Both the position numbers and the translations under genes were made by a program. The notes under the pieces were generated by a model. The model made no database searches. It was not told where the DNA came from and saw only the letters and a list, made by a program, of their open reading frames with translations. DNA of 64,000 bases from Lepus europaeus (Eukaryota; Chordata; Mammalia; Lagomorpha; Leporidae). Position 1 is the first letter of the stretch. Every line of letters starts with the position of its first letter. The stretch is taken from positions 7,006,001 to 7,070,000 of the forward strand of contig NW_026909196.1 in NCBI RefSeq assembly GCF_033115175.1, read 5' to 3'. Below, piece by piece: positions 34,640-48,318 of this stretch.

Positions 34640-37238
34640 ATGCACTTGCCTAACGAAAAGACTTTGCTTTTCTCCAAAACCATTTTTACTGTGATTTTCT
34701 CCATCCATTGCATACGATTCCACACTACTTTGTCCGGATGTGACTGGATGAAACCGGAAATGTCCGGTTTTGTTTTGGCTAACACAATACCAGATATTGG
34801 TACAGCCTCTGAGTTTGTGTTTTCTGGATATTATTAACGGACATTATTATTTTGAATATTCGTTATCGGGGAACATTTAATTTTGGGCTTGGATACAGTA
34901 ATTGGTTCCACCTGGAGACACCAGCTCTACACATTCGTATTTTCTAGGGTGAAAGATAGAGGATCTGTGGCAATCAAACATGATATTTCTGTTTGTATAG
35001 AGGACATTTTATGCACTTGCCTAATGAAAATACGTTGCTTTTCTCCAAAACCATATTTACTGTGATTTTTCTCAGTCCATTGCATACGAATTCCAAATCT
35101 GTTTGTTCGAATATGACTAGATGAAACCGGAAATATCCGGATGTGTTTTGGCTAACTCAATCCCTGATATTGCTACAGCCTCTGTGTTTGTGTTTTCCGG
35201 ATATTATCGATGGACTTTATTGTTTTGAATGTTTTTTATCTGGGAATATTTAATTTTTTGCTTGGAATCACTGAATGTTTCCACATGGAGACACCAGCTC
35301 TACACATTCGTATTTTCTAGGGAGAAAGCAAGAGGAACTGCGGCAAACAAACATGATATTTCTGTTTGTATAGATGACATTTTATACAGTTGCCTAACGA
35401 AAAGACTTTGCTTTTCTTTAAAACCATTTGTACTGTGATTTTCTCGGTCCATTGCATACGAATTCCACACCAGTTTGTCCAGATATGACTGGATGAAACC
35501 GGAAATATCCGGTTTTGTTTTGGCTAACTCAATCCCAGATATTGCTACAGCCTCTGTGTGTGTGTTTTCTGGATATTATCAATGGACTTTATTGTTTTGA
35601 ATGTTTTTTATTGGGGAACATTTTATTTTGGGCTTGGATACAGTAATTGGTTCCACCTGGAGACCCCAGCTCTACATATTCATATTTTCTGGGTAGATAG
35701 CAAGAGGAACTGCGACAAACAAACATGATATTTCTGTTTGTATAGACGACATTTTATGCACTTGCATAAAGAAAAGATTTTGCTTTTCTCCAAAACCATT
35801 TGTACTGTGATTTTCTCAGTCCATTACATACGAATTCCACACAAGTTTGTCCGGATATGACTGGATGAAACCAGAAATATCCGGTTTTCTTTTGGCTAAC
35901 TCAATCCGAAATATTGTGAAAGCCTCTCTGTTTGTGTTTTCCGGATATTATCCACGGACTTCATTGTTTCGAATGTTTTTATCAGGGAACATTTCATTTT
36001 GTACCGTAGAAACACTAACTGGTTCATCATGGGGACACCAGCTCTGCACATTCGTATTTTCTAAGGAGAAAGCTATTGGAAGTGCGACAAACAAACATGG
36101 CATTTCTGTTTGTATGGATGACATTTTATGCACTTGCCTAAGGAAAACACTTTGCTTTTCTCCAAAACCTTATTTACTGTGATTTTCTCAGTCCATTGCA
36201 TACGAATTCCACACCAGTTTGTCTGGATATGACTGGATGAAACCGGAAATATCCATTTTTATTTTGGCTAACTCAATCCCTGATATTGCTACAGCCTCTA
36301 TTTTTGTGTACTCCTGATATCATCCATGGACGTTATTGTTTTGAATGTTTTTTATCAGGGAACATTTAATTTTGTGCTTGGAAACACTAATGGGTTCCAA
36401 ATGGAGACACCAGCTCTACACATTCGTATTTTCCAGGGAGAAAGCTAGAGGAACTGCGGCAAACAAACATGATATTTCTGTTTGTATAGATGACATTTTA
36501 TGCACTTGCCTAATGAAAATACGTTGCTTTTCTACAAAACCATTTGTACTGTGATTTTCTCGGACCATTGCATACGAATTCCACACCAGTTTGTCCGGAT
36601 ATGACTGGAAGAAACCAGAAATATCCGGTTGTGTTTTGGCTAACTCAATCCCAGATATTGCTACAGCCTCTGTGTTTGTGTATTCCTGATTTTATCTATG
36701 GACTTTATTATTTTGAATGTTCGTTATCGGGGAACCTTTAATTTTGGGCCTGGATACAGTAATTGGTTCCACCAGGAGACACCAGTTCTAAACATTTGTA
36801 TTTTCTAGGGAGGAAGCCAGAGGAACAGCGAGAAACAAACATGATATTTCTGTTTGTATAGATGACATTTTATGCCCTTGCCTAACGAAAAGACTTTGCT
36901 TTTCTCCAAAACCAGTTGTATTGTGATTATCTCGGTCCATGGCATACGAATTCCACACCACTTTGTCCGGATATTACTGGATGAAACTGGAAATATCCGG
37001 TTTTGTTTTGGCTAACTCAATCCCAGCTATTGCTACAGCCTCTGTGTTTTCTGGATATTATCAACGGACTTTTTTGTTTTGAATGTTTTTTATCGGGGAA
37101 CATTTCATTTTGTACCGTAGAAAAACTAATTGGTTCATCATGGGGACACCAGCTCTACACATTCGTATTCTCTAAGGAGAAATCTAGAGGAACTGAGGCA
37201 AACAAACATGATATTTCTGTTTGTATAGATGACATTTT
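34640..37238 (+). repeat. HOR unit 5, 7-mer
   Basis: Length is 2599 bp with m1-m7 order. It carries private or regional variants such as 'ggggaacctttaatttt' near 36730, also found in later units, and 'tatgcccttgcc' near 36872. Confidence 0.92.
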
Positions 37239-40200
37239 ATGCACTTGCCTAACGAAAAGACTTTGCTTTTCTCCAAAACCATTTTTACTGTGATTTTCTC
37301 CATCCATTGCATACGATTCCACACTACTTTGTCCGGATGTGACTGGATGAAACCGGAAATGTCCGGTTTTGTTTTGGCTAACACAATACCAGATATTGGT
37401 ACAGCCTCTGAGTTTGTGTTTTCTGGATATTATTAACGGACATTATTATTTTGAATATTCGTTATCGGGGAACATTTAATTTTGGGCCTGGATACAGTAA
37501 TTGGTTCCACCTGGAGACACCAGCTCTACACATTCGTATTTTCTAGGGTGAAAGATAGAGGATCTGTGGCAATCAAACATGATATTTCTGTTTGTATAGA
37601 GGACATTTTATGCACTTGCCTAATGAAAATACGTTGCTTTTCTCCAAAACCATATTTACTGTGATTTTTCTCAGTCCATTGCATACGAATTCCAAATCTG
37701 TTTGTTCGAATATGACTAGATGAAACCGGAAATATCCGGATGTGTTTTGGCTAACTCAATCCCTGATATTGCTACAGCCTCTGTGTTTGTGTTTTCCGGA
37801 TATTATCGATGGACTTTATTGTTTTGAATGTTTTTTATCTGGGAATATTTAATTTTTTGCTTGGAATCACTGAATGTTTCCACATGGAGACACCAGCTCT
37901 ACACATTCGTATTTTCTAGGGAGAAAGCAAGAGGAACTGCGGCAAACAAACATGATATTTCTGTTTGTATAGATGACATTTTATACAGTTGCCTAACGAA
38001 AAGACTTTGCTTTTCTTTAAAACCATTTTTACTGTGATTTTCTCGGTCCATTGCATACGAATTCCACACCAGTTTGTCCAGATATGACTGGATGAAACCG
38101 GAACTATCCGGTTTTGTTTTGGCTAACTCAATCCCAGATATTGCTACAGCCTCTGTGTGTGTGTTTTCTGGATATTATCAATGGACTTTATTGTTTTGAA
38201 TGTTTTTTATTGGGGAACATTTTATTTTGGGCTTGGATACAGTAATTGGTTCCACCTGGAGACCCCAGCTCTACATATTCATATTTTCTGGGTAGATAGT
38301 AAGAGGAACTGCGACAAACAAACATGATATTTCTGTTTGTATAGACGACATTTTATGCACTTGCATAAAGAAAAGATTTTTCTTTTCTCCAAAACCATTT
38401 GTACTGTGATTTTCTCAGTCCATTACATACGAATTCCACACAATTTGTCCGGATATGACTAGATGAAACCAGAAATATCCGGTTTTCTTTTGGCTAACTC
38501 AATCCGAAATATTGTGAAAGCCTCTCTGTTTGTGTTTTCCGGATATTATCCACGGACTTCATTGTTTCGAATGTTTTTATCAGGGAACATTTCATTTTGT
38601 ACCGTAAAAACACTAATTGGTTCATCATGGGGACACCAGCTCTACACATTCGTATTTTCTAAGGAGAAAGCTATTGGAAGTGCGACAAACAAACATGGCA
38701 TTTCTGTTTGTATAGATGACATTTTATGCACTTGCCTAACGAAAAGACTTTGCTTTTCTCCGAAACCATTTGTACTGTGATTTTATGGACCATTGCATAC
38801 GAATTCCACTCCAGTTTGTCCGGATATGACTGGATGAAACCGGAAATATCTGGTTATGTTTTGGCTAACTCAATCCCAGATATTGCTACAGCCTCTGTGT
38901 TTGTGTTTTCTGGACATTATCAACGGACTTTATTGTTTTGAATGTTTGTTATCTGGGAACATTAAATTTTGGGCTTGGATACAGTAATTGGTTCCACATG
39001 GAGACACCAGCTCTACACATTCGTATTTTCCTGGGAGAAAGCTAGAGGAACTGTGGCAAACAAACATGATATTTCTGTTTGTATAGGTAACATTTTATGT
39101 AATTGCCTAACGAAAAGACTTTGTTTTTCTCCAAAACTATTTGTACTGTAATTTTCTCGCTCCATTGCATATGAATTCCACACCAGTTTGTCTGGGTAAT
39201 ACTGCATGAAACCAGAAATATCCACTTGTGTTTTGCCTAAGTCAATCCAAAATATTGTGAAAGCCTCTGTGTTTGTGTTTTCTGGATATTATCCATGGAC
39301 TTCATTGTTTTGAATGCTTTTATCAGGGAACATTCAATTTTTTACCATAGAAACACTAACTGGTTCATCATGGGGACACCAGCTCTACACATTCGTATTT
39401 TCTAAGGAGAAAGCTATTGGAAGTGCGACAAACAAACATGGCATTTCTGTTTGTATCGATGACATTTTATGCACTTGCCTAACGAAAAGACTTTGCTTTT
39501 CTCCGAAACCATTTGTACTGTGATTTTATGGACCATTGCATACGAATTCCACTCCAGTTTGTCCGGATATGACTGGATGAAACCGGAAATATCTGGTTAT
39601 GTTTTGGCTAACTCAATCCCAGATATTGCTACAGCCTCTATTTTTGTGTACTCCTGATATCATCCACGGACGTTATTGTTTTGAATGTTTGTTATCCGGG
39701 AACATTAAATTTTGGGCTTGGATACAGTAATTGGTTCCACATGGAGACACCAGCTCTACACATTCGTATTTTCCTGGGAGAAAGCTAGAGGAACTGCGGC
39801 AAACAAACATGATATTTCTGTTTGTATACATGACATTTTATGCACTTGCCTAACGAAAAGACTTTGTTTTTCTCCAAAACCATTTGTACTGTAATTTTCT
39901 CGCTCCATTGCATACGAATTCCACACCAGTTTGTCTGGGTATTACTGGATGAAACCAGAAATATCCACTTGTGTTTTGGCTAAGTCAATCCGAAATATTG
40001 TGAAAGCCTCTGTGTTTGTGTTTTCTGGATATTATCCATGGACTTCATTGTTTTGAATGCTTTTATCAGGGAACATTCAATTTTTTACCATAGAAACACT
40101 AACTGGTTCATCATGGGGACACCAGCTCTACACATTTGTATTTTCTAAGGAGAACCCTAGAGGAACTGCGACAAAGAAATATGATATTTCTGTTTGTATA

Positions 40201-41666
40201 GATGACTTTGCTTTTCTCCAAAACCATTTTTTCTCTGTTTTTCTCAGTCCATTACATACGAATTCCACACCAGTTTGTCCGGATATGACTGGATGAAAAT
40301 AGAAATATCCGCTTGTGTTTTGGGTAACTCAATCAGAAATATTGTGAAAGCCTCCGTGTTTGTGTTTTCTGGATATTACCCATGGACTTTATTGTTTTGA
40401 ATGCTTTTATCAGGGAACATTCAATGTTTTACCGTAGAAACACTAACTGGTTCATCATGGGGACACCAGCTCTACACATTCGTATTTTCTAAGGAGAAAG
40501 CTATTGGAAGTGTGACAAACAAACATGGCATTTCTGTTTGTATCGATGACATTTTATGCACTTGCCTAACGAAAAGACTTTGCTTTTCTCCAAAACCTTA
40601 TTTACTGTGATTTTCTCAGTCCATTGCATATGAATTCCACACCAGTTTGTCTGGATATGACTGGATGAAACCGGAAATATCCAGTTTTGTTTTGGCTAAC
40701 TCAATCCCAGATATTGCTACAGCCTCTATTTTTGTGTACTCCTGATATCATCCATGGACGTTATTGTTTTGAATGTTTTTTATCAGGGAACATTTAATTT
40801 TGTGCTTGGAAACACTAATGGGTTCCAAATGGAGACACCAGCTCTACACATTCGTATTTTCCAGGGAGAAAGCTAGAGGAACTGCGGCAAACAAACATGA
40901 TATTTCTGTTTGTATAGATGACATTTTATGCACTTGCCTAATGAAAATACGTTGCTTTTCTACAAAACCATTTGTACTGTGATTTTCTTGGTCCATTGCA
41001 TACGAATTCCACACCAGTTTGTCCGGATATGACTGGAAGAAACCAGAAATATCCGGTTGTGTTTTGGCTAACTCAATCCCAGATATTGCTACAGCCTCTG
41101 TGTTTGTGTATTCCTGATTTTATCTATGGACTTTATTATTTTGAATGTTCGTTATCGGGGAACCTTTAATTTTGGGCCTGGATACAGTAATTGGTTCCAC
41201 CAGGAGACACCAGTTCTAAACATTTGTATTTTCTAGGGAGGAAGCCAGAGGAACAGCGAGAAACAAACATGATATTTCTGTTTGTATAGATGACATTTTA
41301 TGCACTTGCCTAACGAAAAGACTTTGCTTTTCTCCAAAACCAGTTGTATTGTGATTATCTCGGTCCATGGCATACGAATTCCACACCACTTTGTCCGGAT
41401 ATTACTGGATGAAACTGGAAATATCCGGTTTTGTTTTGGCTAACTCAATCCCAGCTATTGCTACAGCCTCTGTGTTTTCTGGATATTATCAACGGACTTT
41501 TTTGTTTTGAATGTTTTTTATCGGGGAACATTTCATTTTGTACCGTAGAAAAACTAATTGGTTCATCATGGGGACACCAGCTCTACACATTCGTATTCTC
41601 TAAGGAGAAATCTAGAGGAACTGAGGCAAACAAACATGATATTTCTGTTTGTATAGATGACATTTT
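37239..41666 (+). repeat. HOR unit 6, 12-mer (m1-m4, five extra, m5-m7)
   Basis: Length is 4428 bp. After m4 (from 38355), five extra monomers x1-x5 (about 38726-40555) are present before an m5-like copy at about 40556, m6 at 40928 and m7 at about 41300. x1 and x3, and x2 and x4, are near copies 743 bp apart, so the extra block itself contains a duplicated dimer. x5 has a 28-bp deletion near 40206. This unit is the evident precursor of the 13-mers further right. Confidence 0.88.
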
Positions 41667-44237
41667 ATGCACTTGCCTAACGAAAAGACTTTGCTTTTCT
41701 CCAAAACCATTTTTACTGTGATTTTGTCCATCCATTGCATACGATTCCACACTACTTTGTCCGGATGTGACTGGATGAAACCGGAAATGTCCGGTTTTGT
41801 TTTGGCTAACACAATACCAGATATTGGTACAGCCTCTGAGTTTGTGTTTTCTGGATATTATTAACGGACATTATTATTTTGAATATTCGTTATCGGGGAA
41901 CATTTAATTTTGGGCTTGGATACAGTAATTGGTTCCACCTGGAGACACCAGCTCTACACATTCGTATTTTCTAGGGTGAAAGATAGAGGATCTGTGGCAA
42001 TCAAACATGATATTTCTGTTTGTATAGAGGACATTTTATGCACTTGCCTAATGAAAATACGTTGCTTTTCTCCAAAACCATATTTACTGTGATTTTTCTC
42101 AGTCCATTGCATACGAATTCCAAATCTGTTTGTTCGAATATGACTAGATGAAACCGGAAATATCCGGATGTGTTTTGGCTAACTCAATCCCTGATATTGC
42201 TACAGCCTCTATTTTTGTGTACTCCTGATATCATCCATGGACGTTATTGTTTTGAATGTTTTTTATCAGGGAACATTTAATTTTGTGCTTGGAAACACTA
42301 ATGGGTTCCAAATGGAGACACCAGCTCTACACATTCGTATTTTCCAGGGAGAAAGCTAGAGGAACTGCGGCAAACAAACATGATATTTCTGTTTGTATAC
42401 ATGACATTTTATGCACTTGCCTAACGAAAAGACTTTGTTTTTCTCCAAAACCATTTGTACTGTAATTTTCTCGCTCCATTGCATACGAATTCCACACCAG
42501 TTTGTCTGGGTATTACTGGATGAAACCAGAAATATCCACTTGTGTTTTGGCTAAGTCAATCCGAAATATTGTGAAAGCCTCTGTGTTTGTGTTTTCTGGA
42601 TATTATCCATGGACTTCATTGTTTTGAATGCTTTTATCAGGGAACATTCAATTTTTTACCATAGAAACACTAACTGGTTCATCATGGGGACACCAGCTCT
42701 ACACATTTGTATTTTCTAAGGAGAACCCTAGAGGAACTGCGACAAAGAAATATGATATTTCTGTTTGTATAGATGACTTTGCTTTTCTCCAAAACCATTT
42801 TTTCTCTGTTTTTCTCAGTCCATTACATACGAATTCCACACCAGTTTGTCCGGATATGACTGGATGAAAATAGAAATATCCGCTTGTGTTTTGGGTAACT
42901 CAATCAGAAATATTGTGAAAGCCTCCGTGTTTGTGTTTTCTGGATATTACCCATGGACTTTATTGTTTTGAATGCTTTTATCAGGGAACATTCAATGTTT
43001 TACCGTAGAAACACTAACTGGTTCATCATGGGGACACCAGCTCTACACATTCGTATTTTCTAAGGAGAAAACTATTGGAAGTGTGACAAACAAACATGGC
43101 ATTTCTGTTTGTATCGATGACATTTTATGCACTTGCCTAACGAAAAGACTTTGCTTTTCTCCAAAACCTTATTTACTGTGATTTTCTCAGTCCATTGCAT
43201 ACGAATTCCACACCAGTTTGTCTGGATATGACTGGATGAAACCGGAAATATCCAGTTTTGTTTTGGCTAACTCAATCCCAGATATTGCTACAGCCTCTAT
43301 TTTTGTGTACTCCTGATATCATCCATGGACGTTATTGTTTTGAATGTTTTTTATCAGGGAACATTTAATTTTGTGCTTGGAAACACTAATGGGTTCCAAA
43401 TGGAGACACCAGCTCTACACATTCGTATTTTCCAGGGAGAAAGCTAGAGGAACTGCGGCAAACAAACATGATATTTCTGTTTGTATAGATGACATTTTAT
43501 GCACTTGCCTAATGAAAATACGTTGCTTTTCTACAAAACCATTTGTACTGTGATTTTCTTGGTCCATTGCATACGAATTCCACACCAGTTTGTCCGGATA
43601 TGACTGGAAGAAACCAGAAATATCCGGTTGTGTTTTGGCTAACTCAATCCCAGATATTGCTACAGCCTCTGTGTTTGTGTATTCCTGATTTTATCTATGG
43701 ACTTTATTATTTTGAATGTTCGTTATCGGGGAACCTTTAATTTTGGGCCTGGATACAGTAATTGGTTCCACCAGGAGACACCAGTTCTAAACATTTGTAT
43801 TTTCTAGGGAGGAAGCCAGAGGAACAGCGAGAAACAAACATGATATTTCTGTTTGTATAGATGACATTTTATGCACTTGCCTAACGAAAAGACTTTGCTT
43901 TTCTCCAAAACCAGTTGTATTGTGATTATCTCGGTCCATGGCATACGAATTCCACACCACTTTGTCCGGATATTACTGGATGAAACTGGAAATATCCGGT
44001 TTTGTTTTGGCTAACTCAATCCCAGCTATTGCTACAGCCTCTGTGTTTTCTGGATATTATCAACGGACTTTTTTGTTTTGAATGTTTTTTATCGGGGAAC
44101 ATTTCATTTTGTACCGTAGAAAAACTAATTGGTTCATCATGGGGACACCAGCTCTACACATTCGTATTCTCTAAGGAGAAATCTAGAGGAACTGAGGCAA
44201 ACAAATATGATATTTCTGTTTGTATAGATGACATTTT
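41667..44237 (+). repeat. HOR unit 7, rearranged 7-mer with mixed monomers
   Basis: Length is 2571 bp, exactly 28 less than the standard 7-mer because it includes x5 with the 28-bp deletion (near 42777). The order is m1, an m2/m5 hybrid (junction near 42190-42215), an m6 front joined to an x4 end near 42400, x5, then m5-, m6- and m7-type copies. It combines 7-mer and 12-mer material through at least two in-phase junctions. Confidence 0.82.
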
Positions 44238-45719
44238 ATGCACTTGCCTAACGAAAAGACTTTGCTTTTCTCCAAAACCATTTTTACTGTGATTTTCTCC
44301 ATCCATTGCATACGATTCCACACTACTTTGTCCGGATGTGACTGGATGAAACCGGAAATGTCCGGTTTTGTTTTGGCTAACACAATACCAGATATTGGTA
44401 CAGCCTCTGAGTTTGTGTTTTCTGGATATTATTAACGGACATTATTATTTTGAATATTCGTTATCGGGGAACATTTAATTTTGGGCTTGGATACAGTAAT
44501 TGGTTCCACCTGGAGACACCAGCTCTACACATTCGTATTTTCTAGGGTGAAAGATAGAGGATCTGTGGCAATCAAACATGATATTTCTGTTTGTATAGAG
44601 GACATTTTATGCACTTGCCTAATGAAAATACGTTGCTTTTCTCCAAAACCATATTTACTGTGATTTTTCTCAGTCCATTGCATACGAATTCCAAATCTGT
44701 TTGTTCGAATATGACTAGATGAAACCGGAAATATCCGGATGTGTTTTGGCTAACTCAATCCCTGATATTGCTACAGCCTCTATTTTTGTGTACTCCTGAT
44801 ATCATCCATGGACGTTATGTTTTGAATGTTTTTTATCAGGGAACATTTAATTTTGTGCTTGGAAACACTAATGGGTTCCAAATGGAGACACCAGCTCTAC
44901 ACATTCGTATTTTCCAGGGAGAAAGCTAGAGGAACTGCGGCAAACAAACATGATATTTCTGTTTGTATAGATGACATTTTATGCACTTGCCTAATGAAAA
45001 TACGTTGCTTTTCTACAAAACCATTTGTACTGTGATTTTCTCGGACCATTGCATACGAATTCCACACCAGTTTGTCCGGATATGACTGGAAGAAACCAGA
45101 AATATCTGGTTGTGTTTTGGCTAACTCAATCCCAGATATTGCTACAGCCTCTGTGTTTGTGTATTCCTGATTTTATCTATGGACTTTATTATTTTGAATG
45201 TTCGTTATCGGGGAACCTTTAATTTTGGGCCTGGATACAGTAATTGGTTCCACCAGGAGACACCAGTTCTAAACATTCGTATTTTCTAGGGAGGAAGCCA
45301 GAGGAACAGCGAGAAACAAACATGATATTTCTGTTTGTATAGATGACATTTTATGCACTTGCCTAACGAAAAGACTTTGCTTTTCTCCAAAACCAGTTGT
45401 ATTGTGATTATCTCGGTCCATGGCATACGAATTCCACACCACTTTGTCCGGATATTACTGGATGAAACTGGAAATATCCGGTTTTGTTTTGGCTAACTCA
45501 ATCCCAGCTATTGCTACAGCCTCTGTGTTTTCTGGATATTATCAACGGACTTTTTTGTTTTGAATGTTTTTTATCGGGGAACATTTCATTTTGTACCGTA
45601 GAAAAACTAATTGGTTCATCATGGGGACACCAGCTCTACACATTCGTATTCTCTAAGGAGAAATCTAGAGGAACTGAGGCAAACAAATATGATATTTCTG
45701 TTTGTATAGATGACATTTT
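44238..45719 (+). repeat. HOR unit 8, 4-mer (m1, m2/m5 hybrid, m6, m7)
   Basis: Length is 1482 bp. m2 passes into m5 near 44745-44785 ('cctctatttttgtgtactcc' follows the m2 dyad), removing three monomers at a different place from unit 4. The same hybrid is in unit 7. One t is lost at about 44819 ('gacgttatgttttg'). Confidence 0.86.
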
Positions 45720-48318
45720 ATGCACTTGCCTAACGAAAAGACTTTGCTTTTCTCCAAAACCATTTTTACTGTGATTTTCTCCATCCATTGCATACGATTC
45801 CACACTACTTTGTCCGGATGTGACTGGATGAAACCGGAAATGTCCGGTTTTGTTTTGGCTAACACAATACCAGATATTGGTACCGCCTCTGAGTTTGTGT
45901 TTTCTGGATATTATTAACGGACATTATTATTTTGAATATTCGTTATCGGGGAACATTTAATTTTGGGCTTGGATACAGTAATTGGTTCCACCTGGAGACA
46001 CCAGCTCTACACATTCGTATTTTCTAGGGTGAAAGATAGAGGATCTGTGGCAATCAAACATGATATTTCTGTTTGTATAGAGGACATTTTATGCACTTGC
46101 CTAATGAAAATACGTTGCTTTTCTCCAAAACCATATTTACTGTGATTTTTCTCAGTCCATTGCATACGAATTCCAAATCTGTTTGTTCGAATATGACTAG
46201 ATGAAACCGGAAATATCCGGATGTGTTTTGGCTAACTCAATCCCTGATATTGCTACAGCCTCTGTGTTTGTGTTTTCCGGATATTATCGATGGACTTTAT
46301 TGTTTTGAATGTTTTTTATCTGGGAATATTTAATTTTTTGCTTGGAATCACTGAATGTTTCCACATGGAGACACCAGCTCTACACATTCGTATTTTCTAG
46401 GGAGAAAGCAAGAGGAACTGCGGCAAACAAACATGATATTTCTGTTTGTATAGATGACATTTTATACAGTTGCCTAACGAAAAGACTTTGCTTTTCTTTA
46501 AAACCACTTTTACTGTGATTTTATCGGTCCATTGCATACGAATTCCACACCAGTTTGTCCAGATATGACTGGATGAAACCGGAACTATCCGGTTTTGTTT
46601 TGGCTAAATCAATCCCAGATATTGCTACAGCCTCTGTGTGTGTGTTTTCTGGATATTATCAATGGACTTTATTGTTTTGAATGTTTTTTATTGGGGAACA
46701 TTTTATTTTGGGCTTGGATACAGTAATTGGTTCCACCTGGAGACCCCAGCTCTACATATTCATATTTTCTGGGTAGATAGCAAGAGGAACTGCGACAAAC
46801 AAACATGATATTTCTGTTTGTATAGACGACATTTTATGCACTTGCATAAAGAAAAGATTTTGCTTTTCTCCAAAACCATTTGTACTGTGATTTTCTCAGT
46901 CCATTACATACGAATTCCACACAAGTTTGTCCGGATATGACTGGATGAAACCAGAAATATCCGGTTTTCTTTTGGCTAACTCAATCCGAAATATTGTGAA
47001 AGCCTCTCTGTTTGTGTTTTCCGGATATTATCCACGGACTTCATTGTTTCGAATGTTTTTATCAGGGAACATTTCATTTTGTACCGTAGAAACACTAACT
47101 GGTTCATCATGGGTACACCAGCTCTGCACATTCGTATTTTCTAAGGAGAAAGCTATTGGAAGTGCGACAAACAAACATGGCATTTCTGTTCGTATGGATG
47201 ACATTTTATGCACTTGCCTAAGGAAAACACTTTGCTTTTCTCCAAAACCTTATTTACTGTGATTTTCTCAGTCCATTGCATACGAATTCCACAGCAGTTT
47301 GTCTGGATATGACTGGATGAAACCGGAAATATCCATTTTTATTTTGGCTAACTCAATCCCAGATATTGCTACAGCCTCTATTTTTGTGTACTCCTGATAT
47401 CATCCATGGACGTTATTGTTTTGAATGTTTTTTATCAGGGAACATTTAATTTTGTGCTTGGAAACACTAATGGGTTCCAAATGGAGACACCAGCTCTACA
47501 CATTCGTATTTTCCAGGGAGAAAGCTAGAGGAACTGCGGCAAACAAACATGATATTTCTGTTTGTATAGATGACATTTTATGCACTTGCCTAATGAAAAT
47601 ACGTTGCTTTTCTACAAAACCATTTGTACTGTGATTTTCTCGGACCATTGCATACGAATTCCACACCAGTTTGTCCGGATATGACTGGAAGAAACCAGAA
47701 ATATCCGGTTGTGTTTTGGCTAACTCAATCCCAGATATTGCTACAGCCTCTGTGTTTGTGTATTCCTGATTTTATCTATGGACTTTATTATTTTGAATGT
47801 TCGTTATCGGGGAACCTTTAATTTTGGGCCTGGATACAGTAATTGGTTCCACCAGGAGACACCAGTTCTAAACATTCGTATTTTCTAGGGAGGAAGCCAG
47901 AGGAACAGCGAGAAACAAACATGATATTTCTGTTTGTATAGATGACATTTTATGCACTTGCCTAACGAAAAGACTTTGCTTTTCTCCAAAACCAGTTGTA
48001 TTGTGATTATCTCGGTCCATGGCATACGAATTCCACACCACTTTGTCCGGATATTACTGGATGAAACTGGAAATATCCGGTTTTGTTTTGGCTAACTCAA
48101 TCCCAGCTATTGCTACAGCCTCTGTGTTTTCTGGATATTATCAACGGACTTTTTTGTTTTGAATGTTTTTTATCGGGGAACATTTCATTTTGTACCGTAG
48201 AAAAACTAATTGGTTCATCATGGGGACACCAGCTCTACACATTCGTATTCTCTAAGGAGAAATCTAGAGGAACTGAGGCAAACAAACATGATATTTCTGT
48301 TTGTATAGATGACATTTT
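45720..48318 (+). repeat. HOR unit 9, 7-mer
   Basis: Length is 2599 bp with m1-m7 order. It carries 'aaccggaactatccggtt' in m3 and 'gggtacaccagctctgc' in m4, the latter shared with unit 2, so variant sharing does not simply follow distance. Confidence 0.91.
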
